NCBI GenBank assembly: GCA_031418215.1
Contig: JANOXC010000117.1
Span: forward strand, 1 to 17,480
Source: JANOXC01 sp031418215
GTDB lineage: Bacteria > Bacteroidota > Bacteroidia > AKYH767-A > OLB10
Length of the DNA stretch: 17,480 bases
Direction: 5' to 3'
The position numbers and the translations under genes are program-made. This document shows, piece after piece, positions 15,542 to 17,480 of the stretch. A model generated the notes under the pieces. It was not told the origin of the DNA, did not search any database, and worked only from the letters and a program-made list of their open reading frames with translations. Each line of letters starts with the position of its first letter. Position 1 is the stretch's first letter.

Positions 15542-17480
15542 ATGAAAAGAACTTTACCCGAATTTGGCATTAAAATGCATGCAATTTTTATTGCTATGTT
15601 CTTTGTTTTTAGTGCAACTACCAAGATTAATGCACAGCAATTTTGTAGTATTACTGCAACAGGATCAATGTGTGTAGGTTCAACAGTTAGTTTGTGTGGA
15701 CCAAATGGTGCTGGATCCTATTTATGGAGTACTGGAAGCACAGACAAATGCATTTCTGTTACTATTAGTGGAACTTACACTTTAACATGTACAGATGATA
15801 ATGGGGTAGTAAGTGTTTGTAATAAGGTGATTACACTTGCTAAAGCGCAGGCCGTTACTATTGCGGGGAACTCTTCCATCTGCCCTGAAACTTCTACTAG
15901 TTTATGTGCTCCTTCCGGCGCTTCATCTTATAGATGGAGTACAGGTTCCACCAACAGATGTATAACTGTTAATATGCCAAATACTTATACAGTTACTGTT
16001 ACAAATTCTTCAGGTTGCATTGGTTCCTGCACGCGTACCGTGAGTATGGCAGTGCTTAGTGATAATAATTTATGTACTACAGATGCTTGTGATGCGCCAA
16101 CCGGGGTAGTTAAGCATGAACCTTTGAATATAAATGACAATAATGTTTGTACAACGGATGCCTGTAATCCATTAACAGGTGTAACGCATACTGCCATCAA
16201 CATTGACGATCAAAACCCTTGCACCAATGATGCTTGCGATCCCGTACTTGGAGTATCCCATTTGCCAAATCTGCCTTCAGCAAGTATCACCGGAGCAGGA
16301 ACAATTTGTAATGGAGGGTCAACTGAATGGTGTGCACCTGCCGGTATGTCCAGTTACTTGTGGAGTAACGGTGCTACCGGGCAATGTATTACCGTAAGTG
16401 CGGCAGGTGTAATTACTGTTACTGTCACGGATGCTAACGGATGTGTTGGTGGAAGTGAAAAATACCTTGAGGTAAATTCACCACTGGTTTTTTCAATTAG
16501 TGGGAATACTGCCTTTTGTCCGGGCGATTCAAGTTTGCTCTGTGCTCCGGTCGGGGCCGAATTACTTTACCAATGGAATACCGGCGCAACAACACAATGT
16601 ATTACTGTTTCTCAATCTGGAATATATACAGTTTCAATGCCTGATGAAAACGGCTGTACAAGTATTGCTTCAATAGCTGTAAATGTATATCCTTTGCCGA
16701 ATGCACTGATATCCGGGAATAGTGAATATTGTAAAAACGGTAATACTACATTAACAGCTTCAGGAGGAAATGTTTATAAATGGAGTACCGGTGCAACTAC
16801 AACATCGATTATTGTATCATCAGCCGGCTTGTATTCTGTAACCGTAACTGACGGAAATGGATGTAAAAATAATATTAGCAAGGCGGTTTCATTAAGCAGC
16901 ACGGCACCCTGCGCAATTTCCTGCAGCAATTTTATATGTCCCGGGGGTTCAACAGATTTATGCGCACCTGTGGGGGCTTCTTCTTATAAATGGAGTAATG
17001 GTGCAACCTCGCAATGTATCACAGTTTCTGCCGCCGGTACTTATGTAATTACAACAACCAATGCCTTTGGATGTAAGAATATGTGTAACAGGACTATTAC
17101 TGCCTTAACAGTGAACGATAATAATGCTTGTACAACAGATGCCTGCGATCCAGCAACTGGAAATATTACTTATACAGCTATTAATATTGATGATAATAAT
17201 TTGTGTACAACTGATGGCTGTGACCCATTAACAGGTCCATCACACACACCAATAAATGTAAATGATCAAAATGTTTGTACGACTGATGCATGTGACCCAT
17301 CGACAGGTCCAACCCACACACCAATCAATGTTGATGATCAAAATGTATGTACAACCGATGCTTGTGACCCAATAAATGGACCTACCCATACACCAATCAA
17401 TGTAAATGATCAAAATGTTTGTACAACTGATGCTTGTGACCCATCAACGGGTCCAACTCATATAATAATGAACGTTGATG
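15542..17480 (+). CDS. Large secreted modular Cys-repeat protein, probable surface adhesin (cut by right window edge)
   Basis: The frame is open from ATG 15533 or 15542 to the last base, about 646 residues, with the end outside the window. I prefer 15542 (MKRTLPEF). A signal peptide (MHAIFIAMFFVFSATTKINA, residues 12-31) ends near AQ. The mature part alternates two module types: two Ig/SprB-like modules (15641-16057), three 24-25-residue CTTDACDP repeats (16061-16273), four more Ig/SprB-like modules (16274-17110), then at least five CTTDACDP repeats running off the edge. The Ig-like modules have the form CPGGSTDLCAPVGASSY, WSNGAT, QCITV, GTYTVTVTD, GC. There is no catalytic motif. Repeat arrays of this kind in Bacteroidota belong to very large surface or gliding-type adhesins secreted by the T9SS, so a C-terminal sorting domain is expected beyond the window (inference). 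The short frames at 15985-16203 (minus) and 16203-16397 (plus) lie inside this gene and are spurious. Confidence 0.85.
   Translation, partial: MKRTLPEFGIKMHAIFIAMFFVFSATTKINAQQFCSITATGSMCVGSTVSLCGPNGAGSYLWSTGSTDKCISVTISGTYTLTCTDDNGVVSVCNKVITLAKAQAVTIAGNSSICPETSTSLCAPSGASSYRWSTGSTNRCITVNMPNTYTVTVTNSSGCIGSCTRTVSMAVLSDNNLCTTDACDAPTGVVKHEPLNINDNNVCTTDACNPLTGVTHTAINIDDQNPCTNDACDPVLGVSHLPNLPSASITGAGTICNGGSTEWCAPAGMSSYLWSNGATGQCITVSAAGVITVTVTDANGCVGGSEKYLEVNSPLVFSISGNTAFCPGDSSLLCAPVGAELLYQWNTGATTQCITVSQSGIYTVSMPDENGCTSIASIAVNVYPLPNALISGNSEYCKNGNTTLTASGGNVYKWSTGATTTSIIVSSAGLYSVTVTDGNGCKNNISKAVSLSSTAPCAISCSNFICPGGSTDLCAPVGASSYKWSNGATSQCITVSAAGTYVITTTNAFGCKNMCNRTITALTVNDNNACTTDACDPATGNITYTAINIDDNNLCTTDGCDPLTGPSHTPINVNDQNVCTTDACDPSTGPTHTPINVDDQNVCTTDACDPINGPTHTPINVNDQNVCTTDACDPSTGPTHIIMNVD
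15641..16057 (+). repeat. Ig/SprB-like modules 1 and 2
   Basis: Two protein modules of about 70 residues (15641-15850 and 15854-16057). Both carry the cysteine at SLC(A/G)P, the YLWSTGST/YRWSTGST core, the cysteine in KCISV or RCITV, and a Thr/Val-rich last strand. Module 1 lacks the usual final GC and instead has cysteines in LTCTDDNG and VSVC. Confidence 0.75.
16061..16273 (+). repeat. CTTDACDP repeat cluster 1 (three units)
   Basis: Units begin at 16061, 16136 and 16208 with DNN, DNN and DQN. The first is 25 codons long (one extra residue in DAPTG), the second 24, and the third is diverged after VLGVSH. Each keeps the CTxDAC core. The pattern is that of the 24-residue Dictyostelium CTDC repeat without its outer cysteines. 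Confidence 0.8.
16274..17110 (+). repeat. Ig/SprB-like modules 3 to 6
   Basis: Four consecutive modules of about 69-70 residues begin near 16274, 16481, 16694 and 16901. Modules 3, 4 and 6 have four cysteines in conserved places (first strand, LCAP or WCAP, QCITV, and the closing GC). Module 5 keeps the first and last but replaces the middle two with Thr (TLTASGG) and Ser (TTTSIIV). Confidence 0.78.
17117..17480 (+). repeat. CTTDACDP repeat cluster 2 (five units and the start of a sixth)
   Basis: 72-bp units start at 17117, 17189, 17261, 17333 and 17405, and a sixth begins at 17477. The consensus is DQNVCTTDACDP followed by STGPTHTPINV and then N or D. Units 3 and 5 encode the same first 18 residues but differ at six bases there, all silent. 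The array continues past the window. Confidence 0.9.

Noticed and set aside
15985..16397. Two short open frames (15985-16203 minus, 16203-16397 plus)
   Set aside because: Both lie wholly inside the large repeat-protein frame in other registers, and their periodic sequence merely reflects the repeats.
17117..17480. Regular 72-bp repeats that could suggest a CRISPR or minisatellite array
   Set aside because: The repeats are in frame, code for a conserved 24-residue motif, vary mainly at third codon positions and have no spacer-repeat alternation.

Overview
The window looks like a chromosomal segment of a Bacteroidota bacterium, possibly of the Chitinophagales/Sphingobacteriia side (inference). 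The evidence is: a type III glutamine synthetase; a secreted nuclease-fold protein ending in a type IX secretion (T9SS) sorting domain; a TonB-dependent receptor with an N-terminal carboxypeptidase-regulatory-like domain; an almost complete lack of Shine-Dalgarno sequences; several promoter boxes of the Bacteroidota form TAnnTTTG; and AT-rich DNA. It is mostly a set of separate housekeeping and cell-envelope genes rather than one large operon.

Layout. 1-1268 (minus) is the N-terminal 422 residues of a Gcr/SpecificRecomb-family membrane protein cut by the left edge, with a possible 42-residue ORF just upstream. 1415-2125 is non-coding and holds an orphan plus-strand terminator with an attenuator-like third arm. 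2126-3877 (minus) is a GT39/PMT-like membrane glycosyltransferase. 4381-5631 (plus) is a secreted endonuclease/exonuclease/phosphatase-fold protein with a T9SS tail. 5759-7699 (plus) is the potassium transporter Kup, preceded by a 7-bp tandem repeat that covers its -33 region. 7902-10094 (plus) is glnN, with its own promoter, a repeated upstream element and a strong terminator. 10192-10773 (minus) is a secreted Lcl_C/DUF1566-type protein. 13739-10996 (minus) is a two-gene unit, an EVE-domain protein followed after 5 bp by a TonB-dependent receptor. 13869-14705 (plus) is an exported dienelactone-hydrolase-family protein. After about 830 bp of AT-rich non-coding DNA, an open frame runs from 15542 off the right edge.

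The most unusual item is that last, incomplete gene. It encodes a secreted modular protein in which about 70-residue Ig/SprB-like modules with four cysteines alternate with clusters of a 24-residue CTTDACDP repeat. That repeat resembles the Dictyostelium extracellular-matrix CTDC repeat but keeps only two of its cysteines. It is probably a surface adhesin or matrix protein whose C-terminus lies outside the window.

No tRNA, rRNA, CRISPR array, insertion sequence or phage gene was recognised. Several open frames read on the opposite strand of, or out of frame with, the genes above are treated as spurious. All family calls come from reading motifs by eye; no database search was possible.
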